From Desulfobacterales bacterium C00003106 (lineage in GTDB: Bacteria; Desulfobacterota; Desulfobacteria; Desulfobacterales; C00003106), in NCBI GenBank assembly GCA_001751015.1, contig MAXM01000154.1, positions 1-24,956 on the forward strand: 24,956 bases of DNA, written 5' to 3'. Both the position numbers and the translations under genes were made by a program. The notes under the pieces are model-generated. The model searched no databases and had not been told where the DNA came from. It saw only the letters and a program-made list of their open reading frames with translations. Below are positions 1 through 7,609 of the stretch, in pieces; position 1 is the first letter of the stretch, and each line of letters starts with the position of its first letter.

Positions 1-334
1 GGCTACCCTTCGCCTCCATCAGGCTGGGTCTGGACTTTACCAGGAATATGTGTCACTATTCCCAGTATCACCAGTTAGCAGCCGGGCCTTGCCCAGCACA
101 CAACAACTCGGATGCAGGCGACGCTTGACAGCGCGCCTGATCCGCGACGATTAGGCACACCACTAATATCGTGCAATAAAAGGCATCCTTCATTTGGTAG
201 TTTACACTTTCCGGCGAAGGGAATTTTGCTGTTTTTTTTTGCAATCTGTAACACCCTATTTGCCTTTATGGTGATTTTTTTTACAAAAATTCGATTTCCC
301 AAGTGCGAAATATAAGTTGGAAGGCGGTTAATTA
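1..334. other. Gene-free left edge, unidentified GC-rich segment then AT-rich leader
   Basis: No convincing gene is visible. Bases 1-170 are clearly richer in GC than the following 160 bases. In frame +1 there is an open stretch from the window edge to a TAG at 76-78, which could be the tail of a truncated gene or mobile-element remnant, but I do not recognise it. Bases 187-191 and 216-220 can pair weakly (CCTTC/GAAGG), and a T-run follows at 231-240, so a terminator for something left of the window is possible but weak. The last 20 bases hold the ribosome binding site (GGAAGG) of the next gene. I could not pick out a clear -35/-10 pair. Confidence 0.4.
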
Positions 335-1501
335 ATGAATAAAAACTGGAAATTAATTAGAGGAAGGCTAAACAAAGGCGCAAAACTATTACTCCTTATT
401 GCAATACTTGCCGCCGTTATCTATTGGTTTAAATTTGCACCTGTTCCCGTGGAGCAACATCAAGTCGAACGCGGGAAGATTATGGATGAGGTAATGGGTA
501 CAGGAACTTTAGATGTAAAAATAAAGATGATTATAAGCTCAAAGATTTCAGGTCGTATAAAGGATGTTCTTGTTGATCAAGGTGATAAAGTTAGCGCTGA
601 TCAGTTGGTGGTAACACTTGACGATGACCAACTTAAGCTACAGGTGAAAGTAGCATTGGCAAACCTTGAAACAGTAGAATCGGGGGTCAATAAAGTCCAG
701 AGAGACCTTAAATTTGCCGAGGTGGTATTAAGCAATGCAGTAAAAACCTATAACCGGTATAGAAAACTCATGCCGAAGACCATCAGTCAGGAGACATTTG
801 ATAAAGCAACCGAAGAACTGGGAACGTCAAGGGCAAGGTATAGCCGTGCAGAGGCGGCCGTTATTGAAGCTAAAAACAAAGTTGTTGAGGCAACAAAAGT
901 GTTGGAATTACGCAAAGCCCAATTGGATGACAGCCAAATTCGCGCCCCTTTTGATGGAATAATTATTAACAGGGAACGAGACCGTGGAAATATTGTGATC
1001 CCGGGAAGCGCAATTCTATCACTTATTTCGACAAAGGTTCTTTGGGTTAGAGCCTGGGTTGATGAGACTGAGTTTGCAAAAATAAAGGCAGGACAACCTG
1101 CCGGAATTATCTTTCGTTCTGAACCTGAACATACGTATCCAGGCAAAGTTGCGCGCATAGCCATTGAAGTTGACAGGGAAACGCGTGAGTTCATTGTTGA
1201 TGTTAATGTTAATGAATTGCCTGTAAATTGGGCTATAGGCCAACGAGCAGAGGTATATATTGAAACAGATAAAAAAGACAATGCCCTTATCGTTCCTGAA
1301 AAATACATAAAATGGCGAAATAATGTGTCTGGCGTTTTTGTTGATAATGGAGGAGTTGCCTCATGGCGTCATATCAAAACAGGGCTGCATGGTGGTAATC
1401 TTATTGAAATTATTGGAGAATTACAGGAAGGGGACAGTGTCCTGAATCCAATAAGTTTAAAAAACAAGTTAACAGATCAGATGAGGATATCTGTGCAATG
1501 A
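335..1501 (+). CDS. HlyD/RND-type membrane-fusion adaptor of an ABC exporter (DevB/MacA-like)
   Basis: Periplasmic adaptor subunit expected to link the inner-membrane ABC transporter encoded by the next two genes to an outer-membrane channel. The 388-residue product starts with a short basic segment and one membrane anchor (about residues 18-36). A first lipoyl half follows (about 45-95, with SGRIKDVLVDQGDKVSADQL), then a long helical hairpin (about 95-200), the second lipoyl half (about 203-230, with RAPFDGIIINRERDRG) and a beta-barrel region to about residue 310. This is the standard order for the family and the length is normal. GGAAGG lies about 10 nt before the ATG. The stop overlaps the permease start in an ATGA. 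Gene order adaptor-permease-ATPase matches cyanobacterial devBCA. The substrate cannot be read from sequence. No TolC-type gene is in the window. Confidence 0.9.
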   Translation: MNKNWKLIRGRLNKGAKLLLLIAILAAVIYWFKFAPVPVEQHQVERGKIMDEVMGTGTLDVKIKMIISSKISGRIKDVLVDQGDKVSADQLVVTLDDDQLKLQVKVALANLETVESGVNKVQRDLKFAEVVLSNAVKTYNRYRKLMPKTISQETFDKATEELGTSRARYSRAEAAVIEAKNKVVEATKVLELRKAQLDDSQIRAPFDGIIINRERDRGNIVIPGSAILSLISTKVLWVRAWVDETEFAKIKAGQPAGIIFRSEPEHTYPGKVARIAIEVDRETREFIVDVNVNELPVNWAIGQRAEVYIETDKKDNALIVPEKYIKWRNNVSGVFVDNGGVASWRHIKTGLHGGNLIEIIGELQEGDSVLNPISLKNKLTDQMRISVQ

Positions 1502-2709
1502 ATCTTGCGATTAAAGATATTCGGCATAACCTAGGGCGTTTTGTTTTGACCTCTGTCGGAATTGGAATGCTTATGATGATTGTTATGGGAATGAGTGGAA
1601 TATACAGAGGAATTATCGAAGATGCCACCTTGCTTATTGACAACATCGGAGCCGATATATGGATTGTTCAGCACAACACGCGAGGCCCTTTTGCGGAACT
1701 TTCACGTGTTCCTCAAAATCTCATCCACAGAGCACTGGCCATTCCCGGGGTTGTAACTGCCCGAAATTTTGTACAACACACAATTCAGCGCCGAAATAAG
1801 GGTAAGCGGCTGCGTATGACTGTTGTTGGTCTTGATTGGCCCATAGATAAAGGCAAGTGGGTGCCTCTGGTGTCTGGAAGAATATTGAATCAAAACCATT
1901 ATGAAATGATTGCTGATAAATCACTGGATTTGCGTCTCGGGGAGAAAATCAAGTTAGGAAAGAACACCTATACTGTGGTAGGAATTACTTCAAGTATGAT
2001 TAGTTCAGGCGGCGATGGAATTGGATTTTTTACGGTTCAAGATGCTATAGAAATACAGTTTGACACGTCTGGAGAAGCGGTTCGACTTGAAAGGATTTCC
2101 CGCAGTGTTCGGGTAGAAAAAAGTGATCTGGGGTTAAAACAGCCCAGCTTAATCGAATTTGCATCTCAAGAATCTTCTCAAGTGCCGGCGCTGGCAAGTC
2201 CACAGGCAAGTTCGGTCATCCTTAAACTTGGCCCTGGGGCAAATCTAAAACAGGTTATGAATATTATTGCAGGCTGGGAAGATGTCTCCGTATATACAAG
2301 CGAAGGCGAAAGGCAATTATTGCTAAAGGGTTCGGTTGAAAAGGTTCGTAAGCAAATTGGTCTTTTTCGTATACTTCTAACATTCATTTCTGCCATTATC
2401 ATGGCTCTGATTCTTTACACGTTGACGTTAGATAAGCTACACAGTATTGCTTTGCTAAAGCTTATAGGCGCTTCTAATTGGATTGTCCTAAAACTCATTC
2501 TACAGCAAGCTCTTATTTTAGGCATATTAGGCTATGGCATTGCCTATTTCCTAGGGCAAAAGATATTTCCACGCTTTCCCCGAAGGGTAATCCTGTCGAA
2601 TGACGATCTTCTTCAACTGGCAATCATTGTACTTGTTATCTCCGTTGTTTCAAGCTTTCTTGGCATCTGGAAGGCACTGCAAGTTAACCCTAATGAAGCA
2701 TTAAATTGA
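1498..2709 (+). CDS. FtsX-like ABC transporter permease (DevC/MacB-type)
   Basis: Inner-membrane subunit of the exporter. The 403-residue protein has the four-helix layout of the MacB/FtsX family: one helix near the N-terminus (about residues 13-35), a large periplasmic domain (about 40-285), and three C-terminal helices (about 288-312, 330-352 and 370-392). It ends in the typical short ALQVNPNEALN tail seen in many MacB/FtsX-type permeases. As in DevC, and unlike MacB, no ATPase domain is fused; it is encoded separately just downstream. The start codon overlaps the adaptor stop by 4 nt, and only 7 nt separate this stop from the ATPase start, so the three are surely co-transcribed. Family assignment is firm; substrate is unknown (lipid, glycolipid, peptide and drug exporters all share this layout). 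Confidence 0.9.
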   Translation: MNLAIKDIRHNLGRFVLTSVGIGMLMMIVMGMSGIYRGIIEDATLLIDNIGADIWIVQHNTRGPFAELSRVPQNLIHRALAIPGVVTARNFVQHTIQRRNKGKRLRMTVVGLDWPIDKGKWVPLVSGRILNQNHYEMIADKSLDLRLGEKIKLGKNTYTVVGITSSMISSGGDGIGFFTVQDAIEIQFDTSGEAVRLERISRSVRVEKSDLGLKQPSLIEFASQESSQVPALASPQASSVILKLGPGANLKQVMNIIAGWEDVSVYTSEGERQLLLKGSVEKVRKQIGLFRILLTFISAIIMALILYTLTLDKLHSIALLKLIGASNWIVLKLILQQALILGILGYGIAYFLGQKIFPRFPRRVILSNDDLLQLAIIVLVISVVSSFLGIWKALQVNPNEALN

Positions 2710-2716
2710 GTGAGTT

Positions 2717-3412
2717 ATGGCAGATAAGTTTGCAATTCAAGCAGAAGATTTGAAAAAAATCTATGGCAGTGGCAATACCGAAGTCGCTGCAATGCAACAC
2801 GCATCTATGCATGTCGCCTATGGTGAAATAGTAGCTCTGCTTGGACCTAGCGGTTCAGGCAAATCAACATTCCTTACAGCAGTTGGTCTTATCAATCCTC
2901 CGACATCAGGACGCATTAAAATTAGAGGCCAATTAATGTTAAACGGGCCGCAGCCGATGGTAGATCTGAAAAGCATCAGGAGAAAATATCTTGGATTCGT
3001 ATTTCAGAGGTCTAACCTAATACCTTTTCTGTCAGCACGGGAAAATGTTCAGATTGCTCTGGAAATTAATGGCTATAGCCCACAAGATTCACGAAAGCGT
3101 GCATTGGAACTGTTGAACGAATTGGGTATGGGTGATCGTGCTGACAATTTTCCTTCAATGCTCTCGGGAGGCCAGCAACAGCGTGTTGCAATCAGTCGCG
3201 CACTTGCTAACCAGCCGGTCGTCATACTTGCGGATGAACCGACGGCTGCGCTGGATAGCCATCTAGGTCGACAGGTTATGGAGCTATTTCGGGATCTTGC
3301 TCATAAACATGGAACCGGGGTCATTATTGTTACTCATGATCAACGTGCCCTTGACGTGTTTGATGCAATCTACGAAATGGAAGACGGCATTATTGAACTG
3401 AGGCAACTTTAA
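2717..3412 (+). CDS. ABC transporter ATP-binding subunit (DevA/MacB/LolD-type)
   Basis: Cytoplasmic ATPase powering the exporter. All motifs are present in a 231-residue protein: Walker A GPSGSGKST (43-51), Q-loop Gln97, signature LSGGQQQR (149-156), Walker B VILADEP (169-175), D-loop ALD (178-180) and switch His207. The closest family is the MacB/LolD/DevA group of mechanotransmission-type ATPases, which fits the FtsX-like permease before it. Compared with many relatives it has a small insert around residues 72-86 (a QLMLNGPQPMVDL stretch) between the Walker A and Q-loop regions. It is the last gene of the operon; hairpins follow downstream. Confidence 0.93.
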   Translation: MADKFAIQAEDLKKIYGSGNTEVAAMQHASMHVAYGEIVALLGPSGSGKSTFLTAVGLINPPTSGRIKIRGQLMLNGPQPMVDLKSIRRKYLGFVFQRSNLIPFLSARENVQIALEINGYSPQDSRKRALELLNELGMGDRADNFPSMLSGGQQQRVAISRALANQPVVILADEPTAALDSHLGRQVMELFRDLAHKHGTGVIIVTHDQRALDVFDAIYEMEDGIIELRQL

Positions 3413-3429
3413 GATTCCCTAACGAATAA

Positions 3430-3468
3430 GGATAGATCGTGAGAGCGAAGCGAACCACGATCTTATCC
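3430..3468 (+). repeat. Imperfect inverted repeat after the ABC operon
   Basis: GGATAGATCGTG (3430-3441) faces CACGATCTTATCC (3456-3468). The arms are complementary except for one extra base and enclose a 14-nt loop. It lies 18 bases after the ATPase stop. There is no T-run directly after it, so it is more likely an mRNA 3'-end stabilising hairpin or a small dispersed repeat than a complete terminator. Confidence 0.6.
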
Positions 3469-3531
3469 GGTTGTCGGACAAGCCCGGTATATCTCTATAA
3501 GAAAATATCTTTTTTTGAACAAGGGTGGGAA

Positions 3532-3558
3532 GCGCGCTTTCAAGAAGCGCACTTTTTT
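3532..3558 (+). terminator. Intrinsic terminator downstream of the ABC operon
   Basis: A perfect 6-bp stem GCGCTT (3534-3539) / AAGCGC (3545-3550) with a 5-nt loop is followed by AC and six Ts (3553-3558). It reads on the plus strand and sits between the ABC exporter operon and the next plus-strand gene. Its presence also argues against starting that next gene at 3525, because the hairpin would then be inside the coding region. Confidence 0.65.
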
Positions 3559-3643
3559 CGAGGCGAGGGAATGCCTTAACCTGTAATAGGCTTCAAGAAA
3601 TTAACTATTTCATAAACAGAAATTTACAAAAAGGATGCCGAAA

Positions 3644-3685
3644 ATGGCATATGAAGGTATGGAAAGCAACCTGTTTGTCTCTTAA
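3644..3685 (+). other. Possible 13-codon leader ORF upstream of the flavoprotein gene
   Basis: An ATG at 3644 is preceded by AAGG at a good distance (9 nt) and opens a 13-residue frame, MAYEGMESNLFVS, ending in TAA at 3683-3685, 25 nt before the start of the flavoprotein gene. The ribosome binding site is better than the one before the flavoprotein itself. It could be a leader peptide, the decayed start of a lost gene, or chance. No attenuator structure is evident between it and the gene. Confidence 0.2.
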
Positions 3686-3710
3686 AATAGAAATTCAGCA
3701 GATACTAATT

Positions 3711-4730
3711 ATGCATAATGAAAAAGTTGACGTGCTGATAGTAGGGGCCGGGCCTGCCGGGTTGAGCTGTGCAAAGGCCCTGGGGGACTCGAACCTTAAC
3801 GTATTGGTGCTGGAGAAGAATAAGATAGTAGGGCCGAAGGTCTGCGCCGGAGGGATAACGGGACTGGCGCCGGGAAAAGAGCTTCCGGCAGGCAAGGCGG
3901 TCCGGTTTCATAATCAACATCTCTTCGTAAATGACAGGCAAAGCCTGATTCGACTTGAACAGCCCATCTCCATGATCGACAGGCGCGCGTTGGGCGATCT
4001 TCAGACAGGCGAACTAAAACAATTTGACAATGTGCGTGTCCGGACCGGAAAAAGGGTTGTGAAGTTGACTCGCGAACATGTGGTCACAAGGGATGGCGGG
4101 AGGATATCTTTCAGATATCTCGTAGGGGCGGACGGAGCCACGTCTGTTGTCAGAAGGCATCTCGGCCTGACCACGAGATTCTATGCAGGCATACAGTACA
4201 TTCTCGGTACGGTTCATGACAGGTGCTGCTGGTTTGTCCGGCCGCGACGTTTACGCACGGGTTATGCGTGGATATTTCCTCATACGAATTTCACCTCTGC
4301 AGGGGTCTACTTCAATCCAAAACTTGTCACGTTTTCAAAGGCGAAAAAATGTCTCGTCTCGATTCTCGACAAACACAATCTGGATTATTCTGACGCACGA
4401 TTTGAAAGCGCCCCGATAAATTGCATGTACTACGGCATAAAATTTGGAAATATCTTGCTGGCCGGCGAGGCTGCCGGCCTTGTATCTGCAGCCTCAGGGG
4501 AAGGGATCCCTTATGCATTGACATCCGGGGAAGATATAGGAAGGCATATCCTGAACCCCTGGTACGATTTCGACAAGATCTGTTGTCTGCTGAGGTACAA
4601 AAGGAGACAGGAGATGATTCTGAAGGCCATGGACAGTCTCTCTCCATTATTACAAGAGATGATGTTTACTCTCTTTATGAAGCTGATGATGAATGAGAGG
4701 GTTCGCAGTCATATTGAAGGTGCGGCATAA
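3711..4730 (+). CDS. FAD-dependent oxidoreductase, geranylgeranyl reductase family
   Basis: Flavoprotein likely to saturate isoprenoid double bonds, or a related reaction. From the chosen ATG the product is 339 residues. It begins with the dinucleotide-binding segment (VDVLIVGAGPAGLS, Gly12/14/17), then KVCAGGITG near residue 45, a motif typical of the GGR family, then GADGATSVVRR near 140, and the second FAD motif LLAGEAAGLVSAASGEG near residue 250. The open frame extends upstream to 3525, but the extension has no FAD-family similarity, contains a terminator hairpin, and the FAD motif begins right after Met at 3711, so 3711 is preferred; Met at 3651 is the alternative. Ribosome binding before 3711 is weak. 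It stands alone, convergent with the aminotransferase. Substrate could be a menaquinone side chain, a polyprenol or archaeal-type lipid; the sequence does not decide. Confidence 0.8.
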   Translation: MHNEKVDVLIVGAGPAGLSCAKALGDSNLNVLVLEKNKIVGPKVCAGGITGLAPGKELPAGKAVRFHNQHLFVNDRQSLIRLEQPISMIDRRALGDLQTGELKQFDNVRVRTGKRVVKLTREHVVTRDGGRISFRYLVGADGATSVVRRHLGLTTRFYAGIQYILGTVHDRCCWFVRPRRLRTGYAWIFPHTNFTSAGVYFNPKLVTFSKAKKCLVSILDKHNLDYSDARFESAPINCMYYGIKFGNILLAGEAAGLVSAASGEGIPYALTSGEDIGRHILNPWYDFDKICCLLRYKRRQEMILKAMDSLSPLLQEMMFTLFMKLMMNERVRSHIEGAA

Positions 4731-4748
4731 AGGCTGGCTGTCCCGGTC

Positions 4749-6059
4749 TCAGGGGGAAGACGCCAGGTATGTTTCGATACTCGCTGCGATCGTGTCAAAG
4801 ATCCGACGGAATTCGGCTTCGTCACGTTCCAGCAGAGTGACGCGAAATCCTTGAATCGACGTGCTGAACGAAGAAAGCGGGACCACGCAAATACCGGTGG
4901 ATGCGAGCAGATAGTAGACGAATCGTTTGTCGGGAGCAACATCCGGAGCGTTTACAAGATTCTCCGCCAGGTTTCGAACGTTCTTGTTTTCTATCGGAAG
5001 TTGCTGATTGCTGTTTACTTTGCCCTCTTCGAAGGCGACGCTCATATAAAAAGCTCCGTTAGTACGGTTTACCAGGATACCCGGAACATCTTTGAGTCGT
5101 TCGTACGCAATATTGGAAAATTTCTCGTATCTGCGTTTCCGTTCATCGAGGTAGGATGGATACTCCGGATGTGTGAGTATCTTCGGGATCGCCTTTTGAG
5201 GAAGGGTTGTTGAGCATACTTCAAGCATTTTTGCATTCAATACACTCTCTATATAGTCGCCGAACATAGGATCATTTTGTTGATTATAGACTTCGATCCA
5301 CCCACAGCGTGAACCGGGCCACGGGAATTCCTTGGATATCCCTTTCATTGAGATGGCGGGCACATCACCCACAATATCAGAAATCGGCCGTGTCTTGTGT
5401 CCGTTGTAGATAATGTGCTCATAGACCTCGTCGCAGATGATAAAGAGATCCATCTCTTTTGCAATAGCGATTATTTCTCTCAATATCTCTTCCGGATAGA
5501 CGGCGCCTGTCGGATTATCCGGATTGATAATCAGGATTCCTGCTATGGCCGGGTTGTACTTCACCCTCTTACGAAGATCATCCATGTCAGGATACCAGTT
5601 ATTGTGGGGATCAAGAGCGTAGCAGACCGGGGGAGCCCCGGCATGAACTGCTTCCGCAGAAGAATGAGTAGAGTATGTCGGTGAAGGACCCAATATCCTT
5701 GCAGTACGTTTCACCAAGCTATAGACTTTGCTGATAGCATCTCCAAGTCCGTTGAAAAAAATAATATCGTCAGCGGAGATCTGAACTCCTTGGCGGCTGT
5801 TTGTCTGAGCGGCAAGAAACTCACGCGTCTCCAGAAGTCCGCGTGTCGGACAGTATCCGTATGTGCAGTCGTCCATGGCAAGATCGGCAACGATCTGTTT
5901 CATCCACAGAGGTATCTTCTCACCTTTTGCAACAGGGTCTCCGATATTTTCCATATTCGTCCTGATGCCGAGTCGCTGCATCTTTTCGGCTATTATGACG
6001 ATATTTCGTATTTCGTATGTTAATTCCCCTGCTCCAATATGGACTATGTCGGTTCTCAT
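4749..6059 (-). CDS. Class I/II pyridoxal-phosphate aminotransferase (Asp/Ala type)
   Basis: Fold-type I aminotransferase of 436 residues. Visible features are the NPDNPTG motif (179-185), the cofactor-ring Asp210 and Tyr213 in CDEVYEHI, the Schiff-base Lys243 in GISKEFPWPG, and Arg251 that contacts the phosphate. The C-terminal part has VVPLSSF, where related enzymes bind the substrate. Arrangement and sequence style resemble alanine/aspartate aminotransferases of the AlaA/AlaT-like group, but the donor cannot be fixed from the sequence; ISKEFPWPGSRCGW is more specific than generic AspC and marks a subfamily. Its ATG overlaps the stop of the alpha/beta hydrolase by 4 nt (ATGA), and AAAGGA precedes the start. 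It is the last gene of the tatA operon; its stop is 18 bp from the stop of the convergent flavoprotein gene. Confidence 0.88.
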   Translation of the reverse strand: MRTDIVHIGAGELTYEIRNIVIIAEKMQRLGIRTNMENIGDPVAKGEKIPLWMKQIVADLAMDDCTYGYCPTRGLLETREFLAAQTNSRQGVQISADDIIFFNGLGDAISKVYSLVKRTARILGPSPTYSTHSSAEAVHAGAPPVCYALDPHNNWYPDMDDLRKRVKYNPAIAGILIINPDNPTGAVYPEEILREIIAIAKEMDLFIICDEVYEHIIYNGHKTRPISDIVGDVPAISMKGISKEFPWPGSRCGWIEVYNQQNDPMFGDYIESVLNAKMLEVCSTTLPQKAIPKILTHPEYPSYLDERKRRYEKFSNIAYERLKDVPGILVNRTNGAFYMSVAFEEGKVNSNQQLPIENKNVRNLAENLVNAPDVAPDKRFVYYLLASTGICVVPLSSFSTSIQGFRVTLLERDEAEFRRIFDTIAASIETYLASSP

Positions 6060-6916
6060 TGTATCCTTTCCGGATGAAGTATCCTAAGGAACCTGTTCAG
6101 CCTTTCGCTATATCCCGTGCCTGCTGTCTCGTAAACATCGTTGTGACCTGCGCCGGTAACAGTGTAGAACTCCTTTGGGGCACAGGCCGCGTCAAAAAGA
6201 GTACGTCCCATGCTATACGGAACAATCGCGTCGTCGTCTCCATGTATAAAAAGCAGAGGCTGATGCAGCTTGCTTATGGTTGCAAGGGTGTCAAAGCGCC
6301 CTTTTAGCAGACGCGACAAAAACGGAATCGGGTAATGACAGGCCGCCATATCTCCAAGATTCGTAAAAGCCGATTCCAGAATCACTGCCGAGCATCTGTT
6401 TGAAGCGGCGACATGAGCGGCGGCGACTGTCCCTAAGGACCGCCCAAAGATGATGATCTTGTTATGCTTTTCCGCAGCCCTCTTTGCGACATACTCATAA
6501 GCTGCGTCAGCATCGAGATAGAATCCTGCCTCGGATATCTCTCCTTTGCTCTTTCCATAGCCCCTGTAATCGAAGATAAAGACGTTAAGACCTATGCGGT
6601 TCAACAGGATCAGGTTATCGATTCGATGAGAAATATTTCCCGCGTTGCCGTGAAAAAAAAGCAAGTACGGGGCTTTTTCCTCCCCCCCTACAAACCATCC
6701 ATTTAAAACAATGTTATCTTCTGTCTGAAAAAAGACATCTTCATAAGCGAGTCCCTGCTTGTCAGGAGTAATGATGATTTCACGGTCGGGGAAAAACACA
6801 TGGCTTTCTACAAAACCGGTGCAGGCACACAAAATGAATACTCCCGAAATGACAAGAAGGAGGCAAGTCCCCCGAAAATATCTTCTCAAAGCGATCAAAG
6901 CCACGTCAACTATCAC
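6056..6916 (-). CDS. Alpha/beta hydrolase, probable lipoprotein (ABHD17/YfhR-like)
   Basis: Serine hydrolase of 286 residues with a membrane-targeting N-terminus. Residues about 14-31 are hydrophobic and end in L-C-A-C (Cys32), a plausible lipobox. The catalytic set is visible: nucleophile Ser160 in GRSLG, Asp229 in HGDDDAIVP and His258 in GAGHND. The oxyanion loop is the FFHGNAGN stretch (88-94), as in the prolyl-oligopeptidase-like BEM46/ABHD17/YfhR group. The start is GTG at 6914-6916 and overlaps the tatA stop in a GTGA; the stop overlaps the aminotransferase start. Substrate is unknown; related proteins are esterases or thioesterases. If the lipobox works, the enzyme faces the periplasm, but the helix could instead be a simple anchor. 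Confidence 0.85.
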   Translation of the reverse strand: MIVDVALIALRRYFRGTCLLLVISGVFILCACTGFVESHVFFPDREIIITPDKQGLAYEDVFFQTEDNIVLNGWFVGGEEKAPYLLFFHGNAGNISHRIDNLILLNRIGLNVFIFDYRGYGKSKGEISEAGFYLDADAAYEYVAKRAAEKHNKIIIFGRSLGTVAAAHVAASNRCSAVILESAFTNLGDMAACHYPIPFLSRLLKGRFDTLATISKLHQPLLFIHGDDDAIVPYSMGRTLFDAACAPKEFYTVTGAGHNDVYETAGTGYSERLNRFLRILHPERIQ

Positions 6917-7218
6917 CCAATGATATCTTTGATCTTATCTGCCTTTTCCTTTAGTGTCCTGGCCTTTTTGACCACAGGAATCTTGTCGGTTGCACCATTA
7001 ATGAGTTTGTTCTCAAGACTGTTTACATTTTCCAATGTCTTTTCTTCTTCCTGCTGCCGACCTTTGGTCTTTTCCGCAGTCATTTCCTTTTTCACCTTCC
7101 GAAATTCACTCACCGTCCTGCCCAGGTTTTTTCCGATCTCAGGAAGACGCTTGCCGCCAAAGACAAGCAACAGGATTATTGCAATAATAATGAGTTCCGG
7201 GATCCCCAGTCCGAACAT
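6913..7218 (-). CDS. tatA: Sec-independent protein translocase subunit TatA/TatB family
   Basis: Small membrane protein of the twin-arginine export pore. From the ATG at 7216-7218 the product is 101 residues: an N-terminal membrane helix (FGLGIPELIIIAIILLLVF), the hinge FGGKRLPEIGKNLG that follows it in TatA, an amphipathic basic helix, and a charged C-terminal tail rich in Lys and Glu. The frame is open 23 codons further upstream, but the ATG used here has an excellent Shine-Dalgarno (GGGAGGAC) and begins exactly at the conserved family start. The Phe-Gly hinge favours TatA (or TatE) over TatB. No tatC is in the window. It is first in an operon with the hydrolase and aminotransferase, linked by 4-nt overlaps. 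The region upstream is occupied by a palindromic element whose outer arm ends about 33 bp from the start. Confidence 0.9.
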   Translation of the reverse strand: MFGLGIPELIIIAIILLLVFGGKRLPEIGKNLGRTVSEFRKVKKEMTAEKTKGRQQEEEKTLENVNSLENKLINGATDKIPVVKKARTLKEKADKIKDIIG

Positions 7219-7250
7219 GAAGTCCTCCCAATTCGTTGTCTCATGCGTTT

Positions 7251-7430
7251 GGAATGGGGATGAAATAACTTCCCCAAGTAGGCGCATAGATTTGGGTCAA
7301 ATTTGTTCGATCTCAAATCACAAAAGTTGATGGAATAGCAAGCTATTTTGATGCTTTTGTGATTTGAGATCGGGCAAAGGTGGCTTGAAGCTGTGATGCA
7401 TGGTTGAGGAAGTTGTTTCGTCCCCGTTCC
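7251..7430. repeat. 180-bp palindromic element, copy A
   Basis: A near-complete inverted repeat centred at 7340/7341. The outer arms (7251-7271 against 7410-7430) match with few differences; read outward-in they give GGAATGGGGATGAAATAAC and GGAACGGGGACGAAACAAC. The inner arms are perfect over 19 bp: CGATCTCAAATCACAAAAG at 7308-7326 and its complement at 7354-7372. The core is AATAGC-AA-GCTATT (7334-7347). The element is homologous, half-arm by half-arm, to copy B at 13894-14080. It could fold as a long hairpin in DNA or RNA. It lies between the divergent tatA and mqnB operons. No ORF in it is credible. Confidence 0.85.
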
Positions 7431-7609
7431 TTTATATCTTTAAAAACTCTTATCATCCATTCAGTTTTTTGTCAATTCCGCTTCCTTTTGGCGTAACCCT
7501 TCACGCTTTTTCTTGTTGCGTTCTACCCCTTGCAAGGGCCGGAAAGACGGGGAAAGACAGTATCCTGCTTTTTTTCAGTGGACTGTTCCTGATAAGAAGT
7601 GGTAGATAT
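7431..7609. other. Gene-free stretch between two repeat elements
   Basis: About 180 bp with no credible gene. It holds a perfect 12-bp palindrome, CCCTTGCAAGGG, at 7527-7538, and an A/T-biased left part. I see no clear promoter pair. A 73-codon open frame covers part of it, starting inside the palindromic element; it has no recognisable features and I leave it out. Confidence 0.35.

Noticed and set aside
787..1308. 173-codon open frame opposite the adaptor gene
   Set aside because: Shadow of a clearly coding gene; Ser/Ile/Thr-rich with no domain and no ribosome binding site.
3525..3710. 62-residue N-terminal extension of the flavoprotein
   Set aside because: It contains an intrinsic terminator hairpin and no family similarity; the FAD-binding motif begins right after the Met at 3711.
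6800..7330. 176-codon plus-strand frame over tatA
   Set aside because: tatA on the other strand has an unmistakable family sequence and Shine-Dalgarno; this frame runs into the palindromic element.
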